23,416 bases of DNA from JAYUKV01 sp043764135 (GTDB lineage Bacteria > Patescibacteriota > JACMRA01). Under the pieces are notes generated by a model. It was not told the origin of the DNA, did not search any database, and saw only the letters and a program-made list of their open reading frames with translations. The position numbers were made by a program, and so were the translations under genes. Positions 15,058 to 22,081 of the stretch are shown here, piece by piece (the stretch's first letter is position 1; each line of letters opens with the position of its first letter). Where the stretch lies: assembly GCA_043764135.1 (NCBI GenBank), contig JAYUKV010000156.1, positions 1 through 23,416 of the forward strand. Reading direction: 5' to 3'.

Positions 15058-16353
15058 TTAAACTGTTAATTCTTTTGGTTTTTTAGTTTTTCTAACTTTT
15101 GGTGCTGGCTCTGGTTTTTCTATTCCTAATTCAAAACTTCCAGGAGTCGCAGAAACATAAACTAATTGATTCACCCTATCGAAGAACTCGTCTTTTTTTA
15201 ACGGTCGATTATTAAGTGCAGAAGGTAATCTAAAACCATATTCAACAAGTGTTGATTTACGAGATCTATCACCTACATACATAGCACCTATTTGAGGCAA
15301 TGTAATATGTGACTCATCTATAAAAGTTATAAAATCATCAGGGAAATAATCTATCAATGTAGAAGGCGCTTCACCATTAAGCCTACCATCAAAATACGAA
15401 GAATAATTCTCAATTCCAGAACAGTAACCTAGCGTTTCGAGCATTTCTAGATCTGCCATTGTTCTTTGTTTGAGTCTTTCAGCTGGTAAAAGTAACCCCT
15501 CTTCTCTTAGTAGATCGACTCTTTTTATCATGTCTGTTTCAATTGTTCCCATAGCATTTTTAATTTTGTCTCTGGTTGTAACATATTGCTTAGCAGGGAA
15601 AATTGTATATTCTTCAAGATCACCAATTATATCATTAGTTACAGGATCGAACATTTGGATTTTCTCAAGTTCATCACCCCAAAATGATAATCTATATGCA
15701 AAATCTTCACCACTTGGCATAACTTCCAACATTTGAGCTCTTACTTTAAAGAATCCTCTTTTAAGATGCATTTGGGTTCTATCGTACTGCATATCAACAA
15801 GTCTTCTTATTAACTTATCAATTCTATATTCAAATGTTTTTTTGACTGTAATCTTTAGATCATTGTAATCGTCTGGGTTACCAAGACCATATATACATGA
15901 TACAGAAGCTACAATAATTGTATCTCTTCTTGTTAATAGTGACTGTGTTGAAGCGTTTCTTAACTTTTCTATGTCTTCATTGATTTGAGTTTGTTTCTCA
16001 ATAAATGTATCTGATTTTGGGATGTATGATTCTGGTTGATAATAATCATAATATGAAACGAAATAGTGTACGGCATTATCAGGAAAAAACCTTGAAAACT
16101 CCTCTGCTAATTGGGCAGCTAAAGTCTTGTTATGGGCAAGAATTAAAGCAGGTCTGTTAAGATTCTTTATAATGTTAGCCATTATAAAGGTCTTTCCACA
16201 GCCTGTAACACCTTTTATAGTTTGTTCTCTTCTTCCAGATAGAATACTAGCTTGGATTTCATCAATTACTTTTTGCTGATCTCCAGCGGGTGAGTATTTG
16301 GAAACTAATACCAATGGTCGTTCTATCTGTGATAATTTGAGTTTATGATTCAT
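15058..16353 (-). CDS. uvrB: UvrB N-terminal half (Walker A, beta-hairpin)
   Basis: First part of UvrB, 431 residues. It has the Walker A GVTGCGKT (48-55), the DNA-clamping beta-hairpin start YYDYYQPESYIP (101-112), the UvrA-interaction domain, the DESH box (346-349), GDRSRKSTLVEYGFRLPSALDN-like segment near 361-382 and YVSATPG (399-405). A Pro/Lys tail of about 21 residues unknown in ordinary UvrB follows, ending at TAA TAG. In E. coli UvrB only about five residues separate the SATPGxxEL segment from the next conserved block; here about 40 codons and two stops do. The gene starts inside the stop of the pterin-dehydratase-like gene (ATGA at 16353). The pair probably reassembles as one enzyme; loss of function is the alternative. 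Confidence 0.88.
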   Translation of the reverse strand: MNHKLKLSQIERPLVLVSKYSPAGDQQKVIDEIQASILSGRREQTIKGVTGCGKTFIMANIIKNLNRPALILAHNKTLAAQLAEEFSRFFPDNAVHYFVSYYDYYQPESYIPKSDTFIEKQTQINEDIEKLRNASTQSLLTRRDTIIVASVSCIYGLGNPDDYNDLKITVKKTFEYRIDKLIRRLVDMQYDRTQMHLKRGFFKVRAQMLEVMPSGEDFAYRLSFWGDELEKIQMFDPVTNDIIGDLEEYTIFPAKQYVTTRDKIKNAMGTIETDMIKRVDLLREEGLLLPAERLKQRTMADLEMLETLGYCSGIENYSSYFDGRLNGEAPSTLIDYFPDDFITFIDESHITLPQIGAMYVGDRSRKSTLVEYGFRLPSALNNRPLKKDEFFDRVNQLVYVSATPGSFELGIEKPEPAPKVRKTKKPKELTV

Positions 16354-16580
16354 TTTATTTTGTCGATTAGTTCTGTTAATTTGTAATCCTTATCTGTAAT
16401 AGTATTACCAGCATCGTGAGTTGTGGTAGAAATCTCAACCCTTCCCCAAGTCAATGTAATAACTGGATGATGTCCAAGCTCCTCAATTCCTACACTAATT
16501 TTATTTACAAAGTCTAATGCTTCTAAATAATTCTTGAAGGTAAAAGTCTTCTTGAGTTGATTATTTTCTTCTATCCACAT
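16350..16580 (-). CDS. Pterin-4a-carbinolamine dehydratase-like protein
   Basis: Small protein (76 residues) of the PCD/DCoH family, which dehydrates 4a-hydroxytetrahydropterin. The active-site signature is intact: Glu33/34, His37-His38-Pro39, Trp45, His55 and Asp65. The length is at the short end of the family (usually 95-105), missing part of the N-terminal helix region. No aromatic amino-acid hydroxylase is in the window, so the protein may act in cofactor salvage or a moonlighting role. It is the promoter-proximal gene of a unit with split uvrB, overlapping it by 4 bp. A promoter TTGTCT-N17-TATGGT ends 9 nt before the ATG. Confidence 0.85.
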   Translation of the reverse strand: MWIEENNQLKKTFTFKNYLEALDFVNKISVGIEELGHHPVITLTWGRVEISTTTHDAGNTITDKDYKLTELIDKIK

Positions 16581-16589
16581 AGTACAAAC

Positions 16590-16618
16590 ACCATAATTAA
16601 TTTTTTTATTTTAGACAA
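16590..16618 (-). promoter_or_regulatory. Promoter of dehydratase-uvrB unit
   Basis: Minus-strand TTGTCT (16618-16613), 17-bp spacer, TATGGT (16595-16590), 9 nt before the ATG at 16580. The -10 matches consensus at four of six positions; the geometry matches the other near-leaderless promoters here. Confidence 0.45.
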
Positions 16619-16782
16619 GTTAATATACATATTCTCTTTCCGAGGTTTATGTTAAGTCTTAACTAACATTATAACATAATATGTTTTTTACTTCAAAATT
16701 ATTAATTTAATTGATTGGAAATTATGTAAATATTTATTACTGATGTAAAATTAACTAAATATAATTTATAGACTACAAATGA

Positions 16783-16811
16783 TTGACAATTCTAAAACAC
16801 TGATATATAAT
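16783..16811 (+). promoter_or_regulatory. Consensus sigma70 promoter of nusA
   Basis: TTGACA (16783-16788), exactly 17 bp, TATAAT (16806-16811): a perfect consensus promoter. Transcription should start near 16818, about 53 nt before the nusA ATG. The rest of the 290-bp divergent region (16619-16782) is AT-rich with nothing else recognised. Confidence 0.88.
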
Positions 16812-16822
16812 TTAATTATAAG

Positions 16823-16850
16823 AAAGATATGGGATTGCCCATATTTTTTT
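16823..16850 (+). terminator. Terminator-like hairpin in the nusA leader
   Basis: Stem ATATGGG (16827-16833) and CCCATAT (16838-16844) around ATTG, extendable by A-U/G-U pairs to 11 bp, followed by an uninterrupted T-run to 16850. It starts about 5 nt after the predicted transcription start and ends 20 nt before the nusA ATG. No plus-strand gene ends upstream, so it can only act on the nusA transcript: a candidate attenuator. Confidence 0.75.
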
Positions 16851-16870
16851 GATATTAGATTAATTTTTTT

Positions 16871-18199
16871 ATGCAAAACACAGAATTAAAACAAGCAATT
16901 GAACTCTTGTGCGCTGAGCGAGGAGTGACTATGGAAGATGTTGTAGCCGCTATTGAAAATGGTGTAGCTAAAGCTTATCGTAAAGATTTTGGTGAGAACC
17001 ACAAGAACTACGAAGCAGAATATGATATTAACACTAATACTTACAAAATATTCGAAATTATCGAAGTTACTACAGACTTAGATGAAGAAGGTAATGTTAA
17101 GAATCCAGGTAAAGAAATCTCATTAATGGCTGCAAGATTGTCTGATCCAAAAGCGTATGATGGACAAGTTATCAAGACTTTAGTTGATGACGAGGACTTA
17201 TTAATGTCATTTGGACGTGTTGCTTCTGGAATTGCAAAACAATCATTTGAACAATATATAAGATCAATTAGACATGCCAAAGCTTTAAAGGAATTTAGAG
17301 AAAAGATCGGAGAGTTGATCAATGTTGAAGTGGATTACTTTAAAAAGAATGGTTACTATGTAAAGATTGGAACAACTACTTCCTTTATTGGAATGGAATC
17401 ATTAATGCCTAACGATAAATTCCGCCCTGGCCAATTTATTAAGGTTTGTGTTGAAGATATTGTAGAAGATCCAAAACTAGGAAGTAAAATAATCTTAAAG
17501 AGAAATTCACCAACTTTTGTTGAAGCTCTATTAAGACAAGAAATTCCTGAAGTTGCAAATGGAACTATCGAAATATTAAAAGTTGTTAGAGATTCAGGAC
17601 TAAGAACTAAAGTCTTAGTACAAAAAGAAGATCTTGAAGCAAATATTGATCCAGTTGGAACAATCCTAGGTCGTAAGGAAGTTAGAATTCTCAATGTAAT
17701 GAGAGAATTAAATATTAATCTAACTGAAAGAATTGATATTATCGAATATAATGACGAGCAAGATGAGATGATTAAAGACGCTCTCGAACCAGCAAGATTA
17801 ACAAAAATCGAAAGAGTTGAAGAATCATACACTACTGAAGAAGGTGATGAAATGAAGAGAATCGTAGTATATTGTTACTGTGAAAAACAAGATGCTGCAC
17901 TTGCAGTAGGAAGAAGAGGTGTAAATGTTAGACTTGCTTCTGAGTTATTGGATATCAATATTAAAATTCAATCATTAGAACCAAAAACCCCTGAAATCAG
18001 GCCTACAAAAGAACCTGTAAAAACGAACAATGTTGAACCAGAAGTTAAAGCTGAAGTAGCAATTGATGAAGTTGATATGGATGACGACCAAGTTAGTGAC
18101 CAAGTTATCGATGAAACAGATTCAGTAAACACTGCCGAAGAAAAACCAAAGAAAAAGATCACCAAAAAAGAAAAAGCAGAAGACGAGGCTGATCAATAA
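16871..18199 (+). CDS. nusA: Transcription termination/antitermination factor NusA
   Basis: RNA-polymerase-binding factor that promotes pausing and intrinsic termination, 442 residues. N-terminal domain (1 to about 130), S1 domain (about 147-210), KH1 (about 232-295) with the landmarks RDSGLRTKVLVQ and IDPVG, KH2 (about 328-366) with an intact GRRG at 347-350, then a Pro/Glu/Lys-rich tail (371-442). In KH1 the GxxG loop reads GRKE (267-270), so the second Gly is missing, unlike the GMRG of E. coli. There are no C-terminal acidic repeats of the E. coli type. No Shine-Dalgarno precedes the ATG, which follows a T-run. The leader carries a terminator-like hairpin, which suggests feedback by NusA on its own gene. 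The usual rimP and infB neighbours are absent. Confidence 0.95.
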   Translation: MQNTELKQAIELLCAERGVTMEDVVAAIENGVAKAYRKDFGENHKNYEAEYDINTNTYKIFEIIEVTTDLDEEGNVKNPGKEISLMAARLSDPKAYDGQVIKTLVDDEDLLMSFGRVASGIAKQSFEQYIRSIRHAKALKEFREKIGELINVEVDYFKKNGYYVKIGTTTSFIGMESLMPNDKFRPGQFIKVCVEDIVEDPKLGSKIILKRNSPTFVEALLRQEIPEVANGTIEILKVVRDSGLRTKVLVQKEDLEANIDPVGTILGRKEVRILNVMRELNINLTERIDIIEYNDEQDEMIKDALEPARLTKIERVEESYTTEEGDEMKRIVVYCYCEKQDAALAVGRRGVNVRLASELLDINIKIQSLEPKTPEIRPTKEPVKTNNVEPEVKAEVAIDEVDMDDDQVSDQVIDETDSVNTAEEKPKKKITKKEKAEDEADQ

Positions 18200-18216
18200 G
18201 AATTAGAAAATACTTT

Positions 18217-18244
18217 AAAATAAACTGCATAAGCAGTTTATTTT
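18217..18244. terminator. Terminator 1 between nusA and rpsA
   Basis: Perfect 12-bp stem AAAATAAACTGC (18217-18228) and GCAGTTTATTTT (18233-18244) around ATAA, right after the nusA stop; it works as drawn in both directions. Confidence 0.8.
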
Positions 18245-18268
18245 ATAAAAAAGATAACTTGAATAAAT

Positions 18269-18295
18269 AAAAAAAGTACCATTGGTACTTTTTTT
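18269..18295. terminator. Terminator 2 between nusA and rpsA
   Basis: Perfect 12-bp stem AAAAAAAGTACC (18269-18280) and GGTACTTTTTTT (18284-18295) around ATT, 12 bp after the rpsA stop. The seven Ts on either strand make it a bidirectional terminator for the convergent genes. Confidence 0.8.
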
Positions 18296-18307
18296 ATTTA
18301 ATTTTTT

Positions 18308-19516
18308 TTAATCAACTTTAGCTTCTTTTGCTAAATCATTCTTAACTTCGTTGATAGTTTGCATTGATTGAGCTTCTTCAGCTTCTTTGTTAGCTTTTTC
18401 TTCTAAGTCTTTTTGGATTGCTAGAGCTTTTGTGAAGTCTAGAATTGAAAGAGAAAGTTTGTCTTCTTTTGTATCAATAACTACAAATTCTTTTGTTTCG
18501 CCAACTTTTAAAATTTCGTGAATTTTAGATGGTGATTCTAAAGGAGTTTCAGATAATTGAGAAATGTGAACGAAACCTTGAATATCATTTGAATTAGATA
18601 CTATTGCTCCGTAGCTTACAATTTTTTGAACTTTAGCTTCGAACTTATCTCCAGGCTTAACATTCTTAACGAATTCGATCCAAGGGTTAGGAATTGTTTG
18701 TTTGATTGATAAGTTAATTCTGTTTTCTTTATCAATTTCAATAATCTTAGCTTTAACTTGAGAACCGATTTGGATTTCTTTCTTGATATCTTCAATCTTT
18801 TTCCAAGCTATCTCTGAAATATGTACTAATCCTTCTAATTCTTCATCAAATCTTAAGAATACTCCAAAATCAACCACACCTACGACAGAAGCATTTACAA
18901 CTTCTCCAACTTTGTATTTAGAAAGTTTTTGAGTTGAAATTTCATCGCTAACAGCTTTTTCAGAGGCAACAAGTGAATCTGCGTCAGGATTAATTGAGAT
19001 AATTTTAACATTAAATACTTGTCCTACGTATTTCTTCATTTGGTTAAGAAGAGATTTTTCTTCACCAATAACAGTCTTAATAGCGTGCGTTGGAGATAAT
19101 TGTGAAGCTGGTAAGAAACCATCTACACCATGTATCTTTACTAAGAATCCACCTTTGTTAGCTTCTCTGATTTTTGCTTCTACTGTTTTTTTAGTATCGT
19201 ATGCATCTGCAATTTCTTTCCAGATTTTATCTTTACCAATAGCTCTAAATGAACATTCGATATAATTTCTTTCGTTATCAAGGTTTATAACTAGAGCTTC
19301 AACTTCTTCGCCGACAGCTAATCTTGATAAATATTCTTCATTATATAATTCCTTACCTCTAACGATACCGATACCGATATTTTCAATGTCTAGAAGTAAT
19401 TCGTTTTTTGCGATGGTGATTATCTTACCAGAGACTTTGTCTCCGACATTTAGGTCTCCTTGAGCTCCTACATGTTTCAATAAGTCACTCATATTAGGTT
19501 GTTGAGTTTGTGACAT
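18308..19516 (-). CDS. rpsA: 30S ribosomal protein S1 (four S1 domains)
   Basis: RNA-binding ribosomal protein S1, 402 residues, with four OB-fold S1 repeats at roughly 20-90, 105-185, 200-272 and 287-357, each with the G-x-V/I-x-G-x-I/V...GF/GLVHISQ/E pattern (VDGFLPASQLS in the second, LEGLVHISEIAW in the third, IQGFVHISQLS in the fourth). A Glu/Lys/Ala-rich coiled tail of about 35 residues ends the protein. Four repeats is the short form; E. coli S1 has six. It follows the J-domain gene by 9 bp, so the two are probably one transcript. S1 helps unfold leaders at initiation, which is notable next to the many SD-less starts in this window. Confidence 0.92.
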   Translation of the reverse strand: MSQTQQPNMSDLLKHVGAQGDLNVGDKVSGKIITIAKNELLLDIENIGIGIVRGKELYNEEYLSRLAVGEEVEALVINLDNERNYIECSFRAIGKDKIWKEIADAYDTKKTVEAKIREANKGGFLVKIHGVDGFLPASQLSPTHAIKTVIGEEKSLLNQMKKYVGQVFNVKIISINPDADSLVASEKAVSDEISTQKLSKYKVGEVVNASVVGVVDFGVFLRFDEELEGLVHISEIAWKKIEDIKKEIQIGSQVKAKIIEIDKENRINLSIKQTIPNPWIEFVKNVKPGDKFEAKVQKIVSYGAIVSNSNDIQGFVHISQLSETPLESPSKIHEILKVGETKEFVVIDTKEDKLSLSILDFTKALAIQKDLEEKANKEAEEAQSMQTINEVKNDLAKEAKVD

Positions 19517-19525
19517 GTATAAACA

Positions 19526-20152
19526 CTAATCTTCAATATCCGTCTTGTCAAGATAACCGTTAATATCGCTGTCTATCTGGGTTAGGTTGTAAGTCATAAC
19601 GTCCATTGCTTTGGAATATTCGCTTATGATTTCTCTAAATATCTGCTTATCAATAGAATTTTTTAGATTTTGTGATTTAACTCTAAGAGCTGTTTTTTTA
19701 TCGTAGTAAGTCTGTGGGTATTTATTTAAAAATGTTTTAGAAAGTTTAAACCACACATTGCCGTCTATTTCTCTTTCTATATTTTTTAATTCATCAACTC
19801 CTGCTAGTTCAATTTGTTTTTTTCTTGATTGCATTTTATCTAAAAGATTATTGATGCTTGAACGAGTTGTTTCTAACGTCTCATATTGATTTTTGAGTAC
19901 ATGGTAGTTTGTTGAAGAAAGTGTCGTGTTTTCGCTGTGTAAAAAGGTTGGCAGAGATTCATTTCTTTTTTTTCTTACTACTCCAAGTAATAACTCATAA
20001 GCTTCTTTGAGCGCAACGAATTCTTCGTGTGACCCAGATTTGTCAGGGTGTTTTGTTTTGGCATGTTTTATATAGGTCAATTTCAATAAAGATTCATCTA
20101 CAGATTCTAAGGAATTTAGCCCAAACAAGTTTAACGCAAGGTTTATATTCAT
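19526..20152 (-). CDS. J-domain protein
   Basis: DnaJ-like co-chaperone with only a J domain recognisable, 208 residues. The domain (about 1-62) has helix II LLKLTYIKHAKTKHPDK with the HPD triad at 35-37 and helix III FVALKEAYELLLG. There is no Gly/Phe region, zinc-finger or DnaJ C-terminal domain. The remaining 140 residues are predominantly charged helices, possibly coiled coil. It would stimulate a DnaK-type Hsp70 through HPD, with an unknown client specificity. It begins the unit that includes rpsA 9 bp downstream. A weak TATAAC lies 14 bp before the ATG. Confidence 0.85.
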   Translation of the reverse strand: MNINLALNLFGLNSLESVDESLLKLTYIKHAKTKHPDKSGSHEEFVALKEAYELLLGVVRKKRNESLPTFLHSENTTLSSTNYHVLKNQYETLETTRSSINNLLDKMQSRKKQIELAGVDELKNIEREIDGNVWFKLSKTFLNKYPQTYYDKKTALRVKSQNLKNSIDKQIFREIISEYSKAMDVMTYNLTQIDSDINGYLDKTDIED

Positions 20153-20222
20153 ATGTCAGTCAAAAGGTTATATCATTAACTTAAAATATTTTTACAAATT
20201 TGTATAGTAAAATCTTTAAACA

Positions 20223-20259
20223 AATAATAAATCCGTGAAGTTATCACGGATTTATTATT
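20223..20259. terminator. Long terminator hairpin after rpmB
   Basis: Perfect 16-bp stem (20223-20238 with 20244-20259) around AAGTA, including the GC core TCCGTGA/TCACGGA. On the minus strand it follows rpmB by a few bases and ends in a U-rich arm; it isolates rpmB from the J-domain gene. Confidence 0.8.
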
Positions 20260-20265
20260 AATGAA

Positions 20266-20442
20266 TTAAGCTAAATCTTTTTTCATTGTTCTAAGAGCTC
20301 TAGTAGAGATCTTGATTCTCTTGTTTCCTATTTTAATTCTTTGTAGGTTAGCTCTAACTTTTGTAAGGGTACCTCTCATAGATTTTGATCTTTTTCTTAC
20401 TACTCTGTAAGATTTGCCTGTAATGGCACAACTAGCTGGCAT
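20266..20442 (-). CDS. rpmB: 50S ribosomal protein L28
   Basis: Ribosomal protein L28, 58 residues from the ATG at 20442; an ORF extension to 20481 adds a hydrophobic stretch that L28 does not have, and a TATAAT (20472-20467) lies in it. The conserved opening CAITGKSYRVVRKRSKS, the central NLQRIKI-NKRIKISTRALRT and the terminal KKD fit L28. The Cys of the family's CxxTGK motif is present, without the second Cys pair of zinc-binding forms. It is monocistronic between divergent 20540 and the terminator at 20223. Confidence 0.9.
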   Translation of the reverse strand: MPASCAITGKSYRVVRKRSKSMRGTLTKVRANLQRIKIGNKRIKISTRALRTMKKDLA

Positions 20443-20500
20443 ATTGATATAAATTAGATTTGATTGATTATAGAATAACATTACTCCAAATTAAGTAATT

Positions 20501-20529
20501 TTGTCAAGAAATATATTATTGTTTTAAAT
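20501..20529 (+). promoter_or_regulatory. Promoter of 20540 gene
   Basis: TTGTCA (20501-20506), 17-bp spacer, TTAAAT (20524-20529), 10 nt before the ATG at 20540. A better TATAAT at 20531-20536 is too near the ATG and 24 bp from this -35. On the minus strand the same heptamer reads TTGACA in the direction of rpmB. Confidence 0.45.
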
Positions 20530-20539
20530 ATATAATATT

Positions 20540-20926
20540 ATGGTTATTACTAACAATTCGATTAATAAGGTAGCAAGTACAGTACTTATACTTCTAGCAA
20601 TTGTGCTAAGCTTCTTTGTTGGAACAACACAATCAAAACCTGTCAAAATCGATAATACAAAATCTGAAGAAGAGATTAAAAGTTTAAAAGGTGTCATTTC
20701 TGAGATAAAAAAAGATAAAACTCATTTCAATGATATTGGTCTATATGTCCCTTCACTTGAAGAAGCCCCAAACTGTATTGATCAATTTCCAATAAAAGTT
20801 AAAATGGATAAAGGTGATAATAAATATTACACATCCACTAACAAGGTATACCCAAAAGTAAAGGCTGACCTATGCCTTAAGAATCAATCCATGTTGATTT
20901 ATTTAACTAATATCAGACCGGGGTAA
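20540..20926 (+). CDS. Small membrane-anchored exported protein, unknown
   Basis: A 128-residue protein with an N-terminal membrane segment (about 11-29) and an extracytoplasmic rest. Residues 36-60 are Lys/Glu-rich and probably helical; the remainder has two Cys (in APNCID and ADLCLKN) that could pair. No lipobox, no recognised family. It has its own promoter and no Shine-Dalgarno, and a short gap separates it from the DUF4230 gene, which has its own leader. Confidence 0.7.
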   Translation: MVITNNSINKVASTVLILLAIVLSFFVGTTQSKPVKIDNTKSEEEIKSLKGVISEIKKDKTHFNDIGLYVPSLEEAPNCIDQFPIKVKMDKGDNKYYTSTNKVYPKVKADLCLKNQSMLIYLTNIRPG

Positions 20927-21000
20927 AATATAGTTCAAATTCTGTTTTTTATTATTTGTTGACTTAATAAGTATACTATGTTAATTATAAAAATAGTCTG

Positions 21001-21016
21001 TCACTTAGGAGAGTGA
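21001..21016 (+). promoter_or_regulatory. SD-bearing leader hairpin of the DUF4230 gene
   Basis: TCACT (21001-21005) pairs with AGTGA (21012-21016), presenting the Shine-Dalgarno AGGAG (21007-21011) in the loop, 9 bases before the ATG. It is the clearest Shine-Dalgarno in the window. A TATACT (20972-20977) is a possible -10, giving a leader of about 37 nt. Confidence 0.5.
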
Positions 21017-21020
21017 TCAA

Positions 21021-21911
21021 ATGTTTTTATTTAAGCTAGGCGCAAAAATCCAAATGTTGTTTTATACAACAGTGTTTGGGACCATCGTAATTGCAGGTTT
21101 TATACTTTACCAGCAATATAATTCCACTTTTGGGGTTATCAATAACAAAATCGAATCTACTTTTATACAAGGTCAAGACTTTGTTTCATCAATAGCACCT
21201 ACCAAGGAACAATCATTAGATCTAAATATCCATGATCTAAAATCCAAAGTAGATCTTCAATCAAAACTCTCAGTTGCAAAGTTTACTTCCACAAGTAAAA
21301 TTACAATCAATCGTATTGGTTCTAGAGATACTTGGATAATTGGAGGTTTGCTCGAAGGTAGAGCTACATTCGATTATACTACCAAGTTTAATGGTGATGT
21401 AAAATATGACTTTGATAAATTAGAATTTGTTTTGGAAGGTAGTAGTCTAATAATTATTTTACCTACACCGGAAATATACGCTAGTGATGTAATTGTTAAA
21501 GAAATTGGTTACAATGAACCAAAGCCAGACAATAACCTAGCTGATATTGACAGTGAAAGAAACAAAGCCTTACAAGCACTTATCAATGACAGGAATAGGG
21601 AGTATTTCTATAGTCAATATTTTACTCAAACTGAGATGAATAAACTATTTGAAATTGCCGCAGCCCAAGGAAAGAAAACAGTAGAATCAAACTTTCAAAA
21701 AGCTCTAGATCTTGCTTATCCTGGCAAATTTACAGTTACTGCAAGATTCTCCAATAATCCCCCACTTGGAGTTTCAACTGACAATGGCGTAATTGAATTT
21801 GATAAAATTTTAAAAGCCGATGTTTTGGGTCTACAAACATACTTTAAATCTCAAGACCCAAAAATCACTGTTAATGTAAATGTTCAAAATGAATCTTTAC
21901 CTGATCAATAA
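21021..21911 (+). CDS. DUF4230-like membrane-anchored protein
   Basis: A 296-residue protein with one N-terminal membrane helix (about 11-30) and an extracytoplasmic domain. The region from about 83 to 215 follows the DUF4230 pattern: paired strands leading to GLLEGRATFDYTTKFNGDV, then a LIIILPTPEIYASDV strand, a Tyr-containing turn and a long charged helix (about 175-225) with many Asn, Arg and Lys. Function of DUF4230 is unknown. It has a real leader with AGGAG, unlike most genes here, and ends with two hairpins, the second a strong terminator. Confidence 0.75.
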   Translation: MFLFKLGAKIQMLFYTTVFGTIVIAGFILYQQYNSTFGVINNKIESTFIQGQDFVSSIAPTKEQSLDLNIHDLKSKVDLQSKLSVAKFTSTSKITINRIGSRDTWIIGGLLEGRATFDYTTKFNGDVKYDFDKLEFVLEGSSLIIILPTPEIYASDVIVKEIGYNEPKPDNNLADIDSERNKALQALINDRNREYFYSQYFTQTEMNKLFEIAAAQGKKTVESNFQKALDLAYPGKFTVTARFSNNPPLGVSTDNGVIEFDKILKADVLGLQTYFKSQDPKITVNVNVQNESLPDQ

Positions 21912-21921
21912 TAGATCAGTA

Positions 21922-21956
21922 TCACCTCCTTTTTATTAAGGAGGTGAATTTTTTTT
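21922..21956 (+). terminator. Strong intrinsic terminator after DUF4230 gene
   Basis: 8-bp stem TCACCTCC (21922-21929) and GGAGGTGA (21940-21947) with an AT loop and eight Ts (21949-21956). A smaller hairpin CTGATC/GATCAG (21901-21919) overlaps the stop codon just before. The left arm with its loop reads like the 3' tail of 16S rRNA. Confidence 0.9.
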
Positions 21957-22081
21957 GACTAAAAATTAAAATTGTTAAACTCTTAACTAGAAACTGGCGA
22001 TAAATTCAGCTTTTAAAAACTATAAACAATTGCTTTTAATTGTTTCTAAGACAGTTTCTCCACGATTATACAGGTCAATGT

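Noticed and set aside
15049..15066. Stop-codon readthrough producing full-length UvrB
   Set aside because: Two different stops in tandem (TAA TAG) would both have to be read; a restart at GTG or ATG 3-12 nt later is simpler.
15040..15130. Intein or inserted element in uvrB
   Set aside because: The extra segment is only about 40 codons, has no splicing motifs, no Cys/Ser junction pattern and no repeats at its ends.
17041..18165. Three minus-strand frames inside nusA
   Set aside because: Their Ser/Ile/Thr-rich translations are the usual antisense image of an acidic, Lys-rich coding sequence.
21900..21960. End of a 16S rRNA gene
   Set aside because: ATCACCTCCTTT matches the 16S tail, but the preceding bases are the coding end of the DUF4230 gene and lack the conserved 16S sequence before the tail.
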